DNA of 64,000 nucleotides from Halorubrum sp. DM2. GTDB lineage: Archaea > Halobacteriota > Halobacteria > Halobacteriales > Haloferacaceae. The translations under genes were made by a program, and so were the position numbers. Location of the stretch: positions 1,857,650 through 1,921,649 of the forward strand of contig NZ_LR594487.1 in the NCBI RefSeq assembly GCF_901686465.1, written 5' to 3'. This document shows positions 18,735 to 27,530 of this stretch, in pieces; positions within the stretch are counted from its first letter, which is position 1; each line of letters opens with the position of its first letter. The notes under the pieces were generated by a model. It did not search any database. It was not told where the DNA came from and saw only the letters and a program-made list of their open reading frames with translations.

Positions 18735-19391
18735 TCAGACGCCTTCGACGAGTCGTTCGAGCTGCTCCGGCGGGACCGCGCCGCGGGCGGCGTGGCCGTC
18801 GTACGCGAACGTCGGGACGCCGGTGACTCCCTGCCGTCGCGCGGCGTCGAAGAGGTCCGTCACGCGCTCGCGGAGGTCGTCGTCCGCGAGCGCCTCGTCG
18901 ACGACGGCGGCGTCGAGCCCGTCGATGTCGGCCGCGATCTCGGCGAGCACGTCGCGGTCGCCGATGTCGCGCCCGTCGATCCAGAGCGCGTCGAAGACGG
19001 CCTCGTCGAACGCGAGCCACGCGTCGGGCGCGGTCTCGCGCACGTGGACCGAGACGATCTGGGCGGGCAGCGAGTCGACGTCCGTGCGGAGCTCCTCGGT
19101 CATCTCCGCGTCGTACTCCTTCTGTAGGCGGCGGACGTTCTCTCTCGCCTGCTCGTAGTACTCGTCGTCTTTGCCGTCGTCGGCGTCGTGGTCGATCTCG
19201 CCGTCCGGACCGCGCTTGCCCGCCCGGAGGTCGAACGGGTGCCAGTCGATCGCGAGCGGCTCCTCGCGCGTCTCCTGATACCGCGCGAGCGACTGCCGCC
19301 CGAGGTAGCAGAACGGACAGACGTAATCGGAGTAGACGGTGATCGCGTCGGGTTCGTCGGTGCCGGATGCCGCGTCGGAGTCGGTTGCCAT
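18735..19391 (-). CDS. DsbA/FrnE-family thioredoxin-fold oxidoreductase
   Basis: 218 residues. The active-site motif CPFC is at 25-28 in ITVYSDYVCPFCYLG. The FrnE-type helical insertion follows, and the end has the cis-Pro loop QGVTGVPTFAYDG. No signal peptide, so it is probably cytoplasmic, acting on disulfides or in 2-hydroxychromene-isomerase-like chemistry. It is divergent from thiD. Confidence 0.9.
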   Translation of the reverse strand: MATDSDAASGTDEPDAITVYSDYVCPFCYLGRQSLARYQETREEPLAIDWHPFDLRAGKRGPDGEIDHDADDGKDDEYYEQARENVRRLQKEYDAEMTEELRTDVDSLPAQIVSVHVRETAPDAWLAFDEAVFDALWIDGRDIGDRDVLAEIAADIDGLDAAVVDEALADDDLRERVTDLFDAARRQGVTGVPTFAYDGHAARGAVPPEQLERLVEGV

Positions 19392-19450
19392 GCCCGCGCT
19401 ACGTCGCGGAGCCGAAAAGGTCGTTCGGCAACGGAAGGTCCGGGATGCGG

Positions 19451-19484
19451 GAGGCCGGCCGATCCGCGAGGCCGGCCGATCCGC
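19451..19484. repeat. Perfect 17-bp tandem duplication
   Basis: GAGGCCGGCCGATCCGC occurs twice head to tail (19451-19467, 19468-19484) between the divergent dsbA-like and thiD genes. It contains the palindrome GGCCGGCC, so each copy could be a protein-binding site for either promoter. Confidence 0.8.
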
Positions 19485-19522
19485 GAGACGCGACTCGTCG
19501 GGTCTCCCGCCGAATCACTACC

Positions 19523-19550
19523 AATTAATACAACCGCATTGTACAACCGC
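19523..19550 (+). promoter_or_regulatory. thiD promoter with paired TACAACCGC boxes
   Basis: A TATA box (AATTAATA, 19523-19530) lies about 27 nt before the ATG at 19553. Two perfect TACAACCGC direct repeats (19529-19537, 19542-19550), 13 bp apart, fill the space up to the start codon, a position suited to a repressor. Confidence 0.55.
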
Positions 19551-19552
19551 CT

Positions 19553-20410
19553 ATGCCCGACTACGACCCGGTCGACCCGCCGATCGCGCTGACGATCGCC
19601 GGCAGCGACAGCGGCGGCGGGGCGGGGATTCAGGCCGACCTGTCCGCGATGACCGCGCACGGCGTCTTCGGGACCGCGGTGGTGACGGCGACGACCGCGC
19701 AGAACACCCGCGGCGTCGAGGACGTTCACCCCGTCCCTCCTGACCACGTCGCGAGCCAGTACGCGGCGGTCGCCGACGACTTCGACGTCGGCGCGATCAA
19801 GACGGGAATGTTGGCGACCGCCGAGATCGTCGAGACGGTGACCGACTCGGTCGCGGACGGCGGCGTCCCGCTCGTCGTCGACCCCGTGATGGTCGCGGCG
19901 ACCGGCGACCGACTGCTCTCGCCCGCCGCCGAGGCGGCCTACGGGGACCTGATCGCGGCCGCGACGCTCGTGACGCCGAACGCCGACGAGGCGGCGGTCC
20001 TGACCGACGCGCCGGTCGAGACGCCGGGCGACGCGGAGGCGGCCGGGCGGGAACTCGTTGCGCTCGGCGCGGACGCGGCGCTGGTGAAGGGCGGCCACCT
20101 CGCGGGGACGACGGACGCGGACGGCGACGGGACGGGTGAGACCGTCATCGACACGCTCGTTCGTGCGGACAGCGACGGCGGAGGCGACCTCGTTGTCGAC
20201 CGCTTCGAGTCGCCGCGGATCGACACCGACGCGACGCACGGCTCCGGCTGCGCGCTGTCGAGCGCGATCGCCGCGCGGCTGGCGCGCGGAGAACCGCTCC
20301 GCGAGGCGGTCGAGGCCGCGGTCGCGGAGATGAGCGAGGCGGTCCGGCGCGGCTACGACGTGGGTGAGGGTCCCGGCGCGGTGAATCCGACCGTGTTGGG
20401 CGGCGAGTGA
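19553..20410 (+). CDS. thiD: Hydroxymethylpyrimidine/phosphomethylpyrimidine kinase ThiD
   Basis: Phosphorylates HMP and then HMP-phosphate in thiamine synthesis. 285 residues of the ribokinase fold: N-terminal ALTIAGSDSGGGAGIQADL (substrate site), VDPVMVAATGD, LVTPNADEA, and the anion-hole motif THGSGCALSSAIAARL near residues 224-239. It lacks the C-terminal ThiN domain found in many archaeal ThiD proteins, so ThiN or ThiE would have to be elsewhere. The paired promoter boxes suggest thiamine-linked control. Confidence 0.94.
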   Translation: MPDYDPVDPPIALTIAGSDSGGGAGIQADLSAMTAHGVFGTAVVTATTAQNTRGVEDVHPVPPDHVASQYAAVADDFDVGAIKTGMLATAEIVETVTDSVADGGVPLVVDPVMVAATGDRLLSPAAEAAYGDLIAAATLVTPNADEAAVLTDAPVETPGDAEAAGRELVALGADAALVKGGHLAGTTDADGDGTGETVIDTLVRADSDGGGDLVVDRFESPRIDTDATHGSGCALSSAIAARLARGEPLREAVEAAVAEMSEAVRRGYDVGEGPGAVNPTVLGGE

Positions 20411-20439
20411 GCGGTCGAGGCGATCGTGGTTGCCGTTGA

Positions 20440-20766
20440 CGAAGCTCTCGTCGCTCGGCAATACGTCGTTGGAGCCAGCGAGAGTACCTCAACCACCGAG
20501 ACAGCCGAAGCCCCAGCCGCGAGGACTCGCGCGGCTCGCTGCGCGCTTCGGTCGCTCACTTCGTTCGCTCCCTCCAGTGCTTGCTTCGCCGTGCTTCGCC
20601 CTCGCGGCTGCCCCTTCGAGCCCTACCCGCCCCGCACCGCACAGCACCTCACGCCTCCCCAGCCTCGTCGCTGGCGGTCTTCGCTTCGCTCGACCGCCAC
20701 CGACTCCCTCGCGCGGTGCCGTTCGCGGTCGCCGGGGGCGACCGCTCACGGGCACGCGCCACCGCC
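20440..20766 (+). repeat. Dispersed modular hairpin repeat, copy B
   Basis: Box 1 is degenerate (GAAGCTCTCG, 20441-20450, with CGCTCGGCAATACG after it); box 2 is GAAGCCCCAG at 20507-20516, 66 bp on. The inverted repeat arms are CAGCCGCGAGG (20514-20524) and CCTCGCGGCTG (20600-20610). This copy lacks the 3-nt-loop modules between the arms. The tail has a hairpin TGGCGGTC/GACCGCCA (20672-20679, 20692-20699; loop TTCGCTTCGCTC) and a hairpin of 9 bp with loop GGG (20725-20745). It ends 8 bp from the stop of the ZIP gene. Confidence 0.85.
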
Positions 20767-20774
20767 TCGTTCAG

Positions 20775-21572
20775 CTATAGGTATGCCAGCGGAATCATGA
20801 GCGCGACGCCGAGCGCCATCCCGCCGACGAGGATCGGCTTCCCGCCGCGTGGGAGGTCGGCACCGGTTTCGAGCGCCTCGGGGACGAACTCCGAGAGGAC
20901 GAGGTAGATCATCGCTCCGGCGGCGAAACCGAAACCGTACGGGAGGAACGCGCGGGCGTACCGCACGAACGCGAACGCGACCACGGCCCCGATCGGCTGC
21001 GGCAGGCTGGAGAAGACGGCCCACCACACCATCTTCCACTTCGAGACGCCCATCGCCCGCAGCGGGATCGAGATTGCGGTCCCCTCGGGGACGTTGTGGA
21101 TCGAGATGGCGAGGGTCATGAACACCGCCAACAGCGGTACCGTGAAGCCGAACAGCACCGTCCCGCCCTCCAGTCCGAGGTCCGCGAAGGAGACGCCGAC
21201 CGCGATCCCCTCCGGGAAGCTGTGGACCGTTAATACGCCGAGGATCAAGATTAGCTTCTTGAAGTCCGCCTCGGCGTACTCCTGCGGGTCGATCTCGGCG
21301 TCGGTCAGCACGTCGTGTGCCACGACGACGAGGACGACGCCCGCGAGCATCCCGACCGCGATCTCCACCGGCGTTCCCTCTGCCAGCCCCTCCTGAACGA
21401 GACCGAACAGTGACGCGGAGATCATGATCCCCGACGCGAACCCCCATAGTGCCACGTTCCCGCGGTCGCTGATCGTCTCGAAGAAGAAGAACGGCAGCGC
21501 GCCGATACCCGTCGCCAGCGCCGTGATCAGCCCGGCGACGAAGACGAAGAGGTAGGCGTCGAGCGCGACCAT
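20775..21572 (-). CDS. ZIP family divalent metal transporter
   Basis: 265-residue membrane protein with eight hydrophobic segments. The two metal-site helices carry HSFPEGIAVGVSF and HNVPEGTAISIP, the hallmark HxxPEG pairs of the ZupT-like branch. Zinc or other divalent cations would be imported. The ATG at 21572 places the first helix at the N-terminus; a 9-codon upstream extension is basic and unlikely. Divergent from mutS. Confidence 0.92.
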   Translation of the reverse strand: MVALDAYLFVFVAGLITALATGIGALPFFFFETISDRGNVALWGFASGIMISASLFGLVQEGLAEGTPVEIAVGMLAGVVLVVVAHDVLTDAEIDPQEYAEADFKKLILILGVLTVHSFPEGIAVGVSFADLGLEGGTVLFGFTVPLLAVFMTLAISIHNVPEGTAISIPLRAMGVSKWKMVWWAVFSSLPQPIGAVVAFAFVRYARAFLPYGFGFAAGAMIYLVLSEFVPEALETGADLPRGGKPILVGGMALGVALMIPLAYL

Positions 21573-21669
21573 ACGTCTCGGCGTTCGACGAGCAGTCACT
21601 TAGTGTCGGCGCGGGCCGGTCGCGTGACACCCGCAGGGTTTTACCCTCACACGGCGGGAGTACGGACAT

Positions 21670-24483
21670 ATGGCAACGGGGATCGTCGGGGAGTTCCTCG
21701 ATCTCAAGGCGGAGACGGACGCGGATGTCCTCGCGATGCAGTGCGGCGACTTCTACGAGTTCTTCGCGGACGACGCCGAGCTGGTCGCCGACGAACTGGA
21801 CCTTTCGATCTCGCAGAAGTCCTCGCACGGCTCGTCGTACCCGATGGCGGGCGTGCCGCTCTCGGAGCTGACGCCGTACGTGAACGCCTTAGTCGAGCGC
21901 GGCTACCGGGTCGCGGTCGCGGACCAGTACGACACCGACGACGGCGGCCACGCCCGCGAGATCGTCCGCGTCGTCACGCCGGGGACCGTCCTCGAAACGA
22001 GCGACGACGACGCGCGCTACCTCGCCGCGGTGGTCCGCGAGGAGGGCGCGACGGGTGGCGCGGCCGGCGCGGCGGGCGACGCCGCGGACGCCGACGGCCC
22101 CTACGGACTCGCGTTCGCCGACGTCACCACGGGCCGGTTCCTCGCCACGACGGTCGACGGCGGGAGCGATCTGCGCGCCGAACTCTACCGGTTCGACCCG
22201 GCGGAGGTGCTGCCCGGTCCCGCCGTCCGCAATGACGACGGCCTGCTCGGCGCGGTCCGCGAGGACCTCTCGGGGCGCGTGACCGCCTTCGACCCGGAGG
22301 CGTTCGCGCCGGGGCGCGCCGAACACGCGGTCCGCAAGCAGTTCGGCCGCGAGACGACCGACAGCGTCGGCCTCGACTCGGCGCTCGCGGTCCGGGCCGC
22401 GGGCGCGGTCCTCTCGTACGTCGAGGAGACCGGCGCGGGCGTGTTGGCCTCGATGACCCGCCTGACCGCCTACGGCGCGGACGACCGCGTCGACGTGGAC
22501 GCGACGACGCAGCGCAACCTCGAGATCACGGAGACGATGCGGGGCGACGCCGACGGAACGCTCTTCGACACCGTCGACCACACCGTCACCGCCGCCGGCG
22601 GGCGGCTGCTCCGCGAGTGGCTCACCCGGCCGCGGCGCGACCGCGAGACGCTCACGGCTCGGCTCGACGCGGTCGAGGCGCTGTCGGCCGCGGCGCTCGC
22701 CCGCGACCGGGTCCGCGAGGTGCTCGGCGACGCGTACGACCTCGAACGGCTCGCGGCGCGGACGACGAGCGGAACCGCGGGCGCGCGGGAACTCCTCTCG
22801 GTCCGCGACACGCTCGCGCTGCTCCCGGCGCTTTCGGACGCGATCGAGGGAACCCCGCTCGCCGACTCGCCCGCGGCCGCCGTCCTCGACCGCGTCGACC
22901 GCGAGCGCGCGGCCGCCCTCCGCGCGGAACTCGACGAGGCGCTCGCGGAGGACCCCCCGAAGGCGAAGACCGGCGGCGGGCTGCTCAAGGAGGGGTACGA
23001 CGACGAGCTGGACGAGCTGATCGAGCGCCACGAGTCGGTAAAATCGTGGCTCGACGGCCTCGCGGAGCGCGAGAAGCGGACGCACGGACTCAGCCACGTC
23101 ACCGTCGACCGCAACAAGACCGACGGCTACTACATTCAGGTGGGCAAGTCCGTCGCGGATCAGGTCCCCGAGGGCTACCGCGAGATCAAGACGCTGAAGA
23201 ACTCGAAGCGGTTCGTCACCGACGAGCTGGCCGAGAAGGAGCGGGAAGTCCTCAGGCTGGAGGAGGTCCGCGGCGAGCTGGAGTACGAGCTGTTCGAGGA
23301 GCTGCGCGAGCGCATCGCCGAGCGCGCCGAACTGCTTCAGGACGCCGGGCGGGCGGTCGCCGAGCTCGACGCGCTCGCCTCGCTGGCGACCCACGCCGCC
23401 CGTCGGGACTGGACGCGCCCGGAGCTGACCGAGGAGCGCCGGCTCGACGTCGAGGCCGGTCGCCACCCGGTCGTCGAGGGGACGACCGACTTCGTCCCGA
23501 ACGACCTCCGGCTCGACGCGGAGCGCGAGTTCCTGATCGTCACCGGGCCGAACATGAGCGGGAAGTCGACGTACATGCGGCAGGCGGCGCTGATCCAACT
23601 GCTCGCGCAGGCCGGTTCGTTCGTCCCCGCCCGCGCCGCCGAGGTCGGGCTCGTCGACGGTATCTACACCCGGGTCGGCGCGCTCGACGAGCTGGCGCAG
23701 GGACGGTCGACGTTCATGGTCGAGATGCAGGAGCTGTCGAACATCCTCCACTCGGCGACCGACGAGTCGCTCGTCATCTTAGACGAGGTCGGCCGCGGCA
23801 CCGCCACCTACGACGGCATCTCCATCGCGTGGGCGGCGACCGAGTACCTCCACAATCAGGTGCGCGCGCGGACCCTCTTCGCCACCCACTACCACGAGCT
23901 GACGACGCTCGCGGACCACCTCCCGCGCGTCGCGAACGTCCACGTCGCCGTCGACGAGCGCGACGGCGAGGTGACGTTCCTCCGCACCGTCCGCGACGGC
24001 CCGACGAACCGGTCGTACGGCGTCCACGTCGCCGACCTCGCCGGCGTCCCCGACCCCGTGGTCTCCCGCGCGGACGAGGTCCTCGACCGGCTCCGCGAGG
24101 AGAAGGCGATCGAGGCCCGCGGCGGGTCGCGGGGCGGCGACGGTTCGCCCCCGGGCGACGGCGCGGGCGGCGACACCCAGCAGGTCGTCTTCGACCTCTC
24201 GTCCGGGTCGTTCTCCGAGAGCGACGCCGGGATGACGGCGAATAACGCCGGAACGCCGGCTGGCGACGCGGCGGTCTCGGAGGGGAGCCCCGACGGGGTG
24301 GCTCCGGAGTCGCAGTCGGGCGGTTCCGGCGCGGCCGTGGAGACCGCGGCGGCCGCGGAAAGCGATCGGCTTGACCCTGAGACACGCGCCGTGATCGAGG
24401 AACTGGGCGATGTCGATGTCGCGGAGACGCCCCCGGTGGAACTGCTTTCGCGGGTTCAGGAGTGGCAGGAGCGGCTGGAATGA
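21670..24483 (+). CDS. mutS: DNA mismatch repair protein MutS
   Basis: 937 residues, a full MutS1-type protein. The mismatch-contact motif FYE is at residues about 27-29 in QCGDFYEFF. Connector, lever and clamp domains follow, and the ATPase has Walker A TGPNMSGKST (about 626-635), STFMVEMQE, Walker B LVILDEVGRGT and FATHYHEL. The C-terminal 120 residues include a Gly/Ala-rich linker and the short VIEELGDVDVAETPPVELLS motif typical of MutS ends. A TATA-like GGTTTTACC (21637-21645) lies about 29 nt upstream. No mutL is adjacent. Confidence 0.96.
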   Translation: MATGIVGEFLDLKAETDADVLAMQCGDFYEFFADDAELVADELDLSISQKSSHGSSYPMAGVPLSELTPYVNALVERGYRVAVADQYDTDDGGHAREIVRVVTPGTVLETSDDDARYLAAVVREEGATGGAAGAAGDAADADGPYGLAFADVTTGRFLATTVDGGSDLRAELYRFDPAEVLPGPAVRNDDGLLGAVREDLSGRVTAFDPEAFAPGRAEHAVRKQFGRETTDSVGLDSALAVRAAGAVLSYVEETGAGVLASMTRLTAYGADDRVDVDATTQRNLEITETMRGDADGTLFDTVDHTVTAAGGRLLREWLTRPRRDRETLTARLDAVEALSAAALARDRVREVLGDAYDLERLAARTTSGTAGARELLSVRDTLALLPALSDAIEGTPLADSPAAAVLDRVDRERAAALRAELDEALAEDPPKAKTGGGLLKEGYDDELDELIERHESVKSWLDGLAEREKRTHGLSHVTVDRNKTDGYYIQVGKSVADQVPEGYREIKTLKNSKRFVTDELAEKEREVLRLEEVRGELEYELFEELRERIAERAELLQDAGRAVAELDALASLATHAARRDWTRPELTEERRLDVEAGRHPVVEGTTDFVPNDLRLDAEREFLIVTGPNMSGKSTYMRQAALIQLLAQAGSFVPARAAEVGLVDGIYTRVGALDELAQGRSTFMVEMQELSNILHSATDESLVILDEVGRGTATYDGISIAWAATEYLHNQVRARTLFATHYHELTTLADHLPRVANVHVAVDERDGEVTFLRTVRDGPTNRSYGVHVADLAGVPDPVVSRADEVLDRLREEKAIEARGGSRGGDGSPPGDGAGGDTQQVVFDLSSGSFSESDAGMTANNAGTPAGDAAVSEGSPDGVAPESQSGGSGAAVETAAAAESDRLDPETRAVIEELGDVDVAETPPVELLSRVQEWQERLE

Positions 24484-24532
24484 GGCTGCGTCTGACGTAA
24501 GAACTAATGTCTGACCTCGTCGTGTGGTGTGT

Positions 24533-24883
24533 ATGGGCATCATGAGCAAGATCCTCGGCGGGGGTGGGAGCCGCTCCGTCGACGACTACGTCGAGCTCGA
24601 CACGGACGACTTCGCCGACGCGCACGCGGAGACGGGCACACAGGTACACTTCGCCGAGATCGGCGACCAGAGCGATGTCATCCCGATCAAAGACGCCGTC
24701 TACGACGGGGACTTCGTCATCGCCGACATCACCCGCCACTCCACGTCGGACCGGACGATAGAACACGTCTACGACGAACTCCGGCAGGTGGTACAGGAGG
24801 TCGACGGCGACATCGTCCAGAAGGGCGACGACCAGATCATCGTCACCCCCACGGGCGTCAAGGTCTCGCGGCAGAAGCTGTAA
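24533..24883 (+). CDS. sepF: Cell division protein SepF
   Basis: Archaeal SepF anchors FtsZ to the membrane. 116 residues: an amphipathic N-terminal membrane-targeting helix (MGIMSKILGG), a Gly/Ser linker, then the SepF core (VIPIKDAVYDGDFVIADITR ... VVQEVDGDIVQKGDDQIIVTP). A TATA-like AAGAACTAATG sits about 29 nt upstream. Nothing in the neighbourhood is a division gene; mutS is just upstream but has a separate promoter. Confidence 0.93.
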   Translation: MGIMSKILGGGGSRSVDDYVELDTDDFADAHAETGTQVHFAEIGDQSDVIPIKDAVYDGDFVIADITRHSTSDRTIEHVYDELRQVVQEVDGDIVQKGDDQIIVTPTGVKVSRQKL

Positions 24884-25002
24884 GCACCGCCTTCCCGCGA
24901 CCACCTCCGTTTGTCTTTCCGCCGTCCCGGCTTTCCGGCCGGATCCGGGCGCACCGGCCGAACCGTGTCATATATGGCGTTCTCCCGCCCACGTAGAGTC
25001 GA

Positions 25003-25899
25003 ATGGACGAGCCGGTCCTGTTGACGGGTGCCGGGGGACGGGTGGGACAGGCCATCCTCCGCGGCATCGGCGACGACTACGAGTGGCGGCTCCTCGACCG
25101 GGAACCGCTCCCGGCCGCGAAGGTGCCCGCCGACGTTACTGACGCCGATCTACACGTCGCCGACATCACCGACGAGCGCGCCGTCCGTGAGGCGGTCGCC
25201 GACGTCGGCGCGGTGATCCACCTCGCGGGCGACCCCCGGAAGACAGCGCCGTGGGACTCCGTCCTCAGAAACAACATCGACGGCGCACAGGTCGTGATGC
25301 GCGCCGCCGCCGAGGCCGGCGTCGAGAAGTTCGTCTTCGCCTCCTCGAACCACGCCGTCGGCGGCTACGAGACCGACGAGCGGACCCCGAACCTGTACCG
25401 CGAGGACGACGACTACCGGCTTGACGGCACGGAACTCCCCCGCCCCGGCAACCTCTACGGCGTCTCGAAGGCGGCCGGCGAGTCGCTCGGGCGCTTCTAC
25501 CACGATGAGTACGGGATGAGCGTCGTCTGCGTCCGCATCGGCAACCTCACCAAGAACCACCCGCCGCGCGAGTACGAGCGCGGACAGGCGATGTGGCTCT
25601 CACACCGCGACTGCGCGCACCTGTTCGACCGCTGTCTCCGGGCCGACTACGGCTACGAGGTCGTGTACGGCATCTCGGACAACGACCGCCGCTACTACTC
25701 GATCGAACGCGCCCGCGAGGCGCTCGGCTACGATCCGGCCGACAACTCCGCCGACTACACGTTCGAGGGCGAACCCAAACCGGACCGCGACTCCGACACT
25801 GACCGGGAGTCCGTCGACGACCCCGACGTGACGGGAGACGACGCGCCCGCCGAGCCGAATTTCCCCGCCGACCCAGACGCGCCGAGCGACGACGCCTGA
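25003..25899 (+). CDS. azf: NAD-dependent glucose-6-phosphate dehydrogenase Azf
   Basis: SDR-type enzyme that oxidises glucose-6-phosphate in the haloarchaeal oxidative pentose phosphate pathway. 298 residues with dinucleotide motif TGAGGRVG (6-13), VIHLAGDP, VFASSNHAVGGYE and catalytic YGVSKAAGE. The sequence follows my memory of the Haloferax volcanii enzyme closely, including IGNLTKNHPPREYERGQAMW. The last 40 residues are an acidic tail. TATA (CATATATG, 24969-24976) fits a leaderless start. A uronate dehydrogenase is the nearest alternative. Confidence 0.87.
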   Translation: MDEPVLLTGAGGRVGQAILRGIGDDYEWRLLDREPLPAAKVPADVTDADLHVADITDERAVREAVADVGAVIHLAGDPRKTAPWDSVLRNNIDGAQVVMRAAAEAGVEKFVFASSNHAVGGYETDERTPNLYREDDDYRLDGTELPRPGNLYGVSKAAGESLGRFYHDEYGMSVVCVRIGNLTKNHPPREYERGQAMWLSHRDCAHLFDRCLRADYGYEVVYGISDNDRRYYSIERAREALGYDPADNSADYTFEGEPKPDRDSDTDRESVDDPDVTGDDAPAEPNFPADPDAPSDDA

Positions 25900-25940
25900 C
25901 CGACTCGGTCGGTCGTCGCCCGCGGTCCCGCTCCGACTCG

Positions 25941-26621
25941 TTAAAACAGTCCGTCGACGTCGCGCCGCTTCCGCTCCTCGATCGCCACGTGATCGGCCAG
26001 CCGCGCGGCCACCTGCGGCCGGGTGTCCGGCGTGTGGAGGTAGGCGAACAAGAGTTCCGCAAAGCGACTCCGCCCCGTCCCCCGCTCCGTTTCAGCGAGG
26101 TCGGCCGCGACCGCGAGCGCCTCGGCGTCGCCCGGCTCGCCCGCCCTCGCCAGCGCCGGAGCTGCGAGCCGAGCGGCGTCGAGCGACAGCCCGTCGAAGC
26201 CCGGCGCGTCGCCGTCGACGCGGACCCGCGGTGAACGACTCACGTCGGCGTCTTCCGGATCCGTCGCAAGTCGCTCCGCCCACTTCTGGACCGGGGCCAG
26301 CGTCACTCCGTGCGCGTCGGAGACGCCCTCAAGCGCGCCGACGGCGGTCTCCGCGCCGTTGACTGCCTTCGGGTCGCCGTCGACCACGCGCCGCGTCGCT
26401 GCCGCGGTCCCGGCCAGTCCCCGGAGCAGCCGATCGGCGTCGCCGCTCTCGCCGTCGGCCGACCCCGCCGCCGTCTCCCAGACGCCGCGCGCCGCGGAGA
26501 AGTACCTCTCGTTGAACAGTGCGGCACCCGCGGCGAGCGCGACCGCCGTGGACGGTCGCGCGGCCGGATCCGCGTCGTCGCGGGCTCGCCCGTCGTGACT
26601 ACCGGAGTCGCGATCGGTCAC
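25941..26621 (-). CDS. DUF309 domain protein
   Basis: 226 residues, GTG start at 26621. The DUF309 helical motif (AGAALFNERYFSAARGVWE) appears near residues 30-50, with AHEVWE-like spacing but Ala-Arg-Gly in place of Ala-His-Glu. The remainder is Ala-rich helical, ending KRRDVDGLF. No enzymatic residues are evident and the function of the family is unknown. Convergent with azf. Confidence 0.75.
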   Translation of the reverse strand: MTDRDSGSHDGRARDDADPAARPSTAVALAAGAALFNERYFSAARGVWETAAGSADGESGDADRLLRGLAGTAAATRRVVDGDPKAVNGAETAVGALEGVSDAHGVTLAPVQKWAERLATDPEDADVSRSPRVRVDGDAPGFDGLSLDAARLAAPALARAGEPGDAEALAVAADLAETERGTGRSRFAELLFAYLHTPDTRPQVAARLADHVAIEERKRRDVDGLF

Positions 26622-26763
26622 GGTTCCCGCTCGGTGGCGACGAGTGATAAATAGCGAGTTCCGCGAGTGGAGGCGTCAGCGGGGGGAGGGGCGTCGCCGG
26701 GGACGATCAGTTCGACCGGCCGCGGCGCGTCGCGGCGGTGCCGTCCGGCCTGCGGTGCGCGCG

Positions 26764-27042
26764 TCAGGCCTCGCCGACGCTCGCGTCGTCGTTCGGCAGT
26801 CTGAGCGTCCGGCCGACCGCGTCCGGGTACCGTCGGTGGAGCGCCGCGCCGGCGACGCCGCCCAACAGCGCCGCGAGCGCGATCGCGGCCGCGACCGGGA
26901 ACGAGAGGACCGCGACGGTCAACACCGGCAGCACCGCGAAGGCGACCGCAACGCCCGGGCTGGAGAGCGGCGTAGCCGGATGCGGGTTCGCGTACGGGTC
27001 GGGGCGGACTCTGCGTCTGGAGGGGTCGTGGTCTGTCGTCAT
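26764..27042 (-). CDS. Small two-helix membrane protein
   Basis: 92 residues with two adjacent hydrophobic segments (about 29-48 and 51-68), a charged N-terminal tail (MTTDHDPSRRRVRPDPYANP) and a hydrophilic C-terminus. ATG at 27042. It resembles small haloarchaeal membrane proteins of unknown function. Confidence 0.7.
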   Translation of the reverse strand: MTTDHDPSRRRVRPDPYANPHPATPLSSPGVAVAFAVLPVLTVAVLSFPVAAAIALAALLGGVAGAALHRRYPDAVGRTLRLPNDDASVGEA

Positions 27043-27530
27043 CGTCGGTAGCGGATCGCCAGCGCGGGGGGTCGCGCTATAGAGGGAGCATTTCGGCCGC
27101 CGAGAACGGCATCTCGTGGGTCACGGCGGCGGAGCGACGCCGGGAAAGGGGACCGGCAGAAGACGGGGTCGCCTCGGCGGTCGAGCCGGCCGTCCCTGCG
27201 CGGGGGTCACGCGGCGACGGCACCGAGGCGAGCGGTGACCGCCCCGCGGATCCGTCTCCCGACGCTCCGGCGTGGGGCGAACGTCGGAATGGGGTCGCGG
27301 ACGGTCATGGGTTCGTCCCGGCGGTGGGTACCGGCCGGGCGTGAGTTCACCGAGTACCGGAACCGAATTAATCGTTTCTCGTGTGTGCGGATCAATGGCG
27401 TGATCGGCTCGCCGCGTCGATCCGTCGCAGGCGAGCCGCCGCGTCGGTCCGTCCCACAAGCGAGCCGCCGCGTCGATCCCTCGACCGCACCAGTACACTA
27501 ACGGAGGCGGAGTCTGTATCCATACTAGAC
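27043..27530. other. Intergenic region upstream of the antiporter
   Basis: These 488 bases hold no convincing gene. A TATA-like GAATTAATC (27364-27372) would start transcription near 27394, leaving a leader of about 135 nt that contains the imperfect repeats at 27405-27485. A 33-codon minus-strand frame (starting MTVRDPIPTF) is possible but unsupported. Confidence 0.45.
27405..27485 (+). repeat. Imperfect tandem repeats in the antiporter leader
   Basis: CGAGCCGCCGCGTCG recurs at about 27432 and 27461 (29-bp period), with a weaker first copy from 27405 (GGCTCGCCGCGTCGATCCGT). All share GCGTCGRTCCNTC. They lie between the predicted transcription start and the GTG start codon. Confidence 0.6.

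Noticed and set aside
27207-27395. Minus-strand 62-codon frame upstream of the antiporter
   Set aside because: No promoter or ribosome-binding site, and the frame overlaps the predicted plus-strand promoter.
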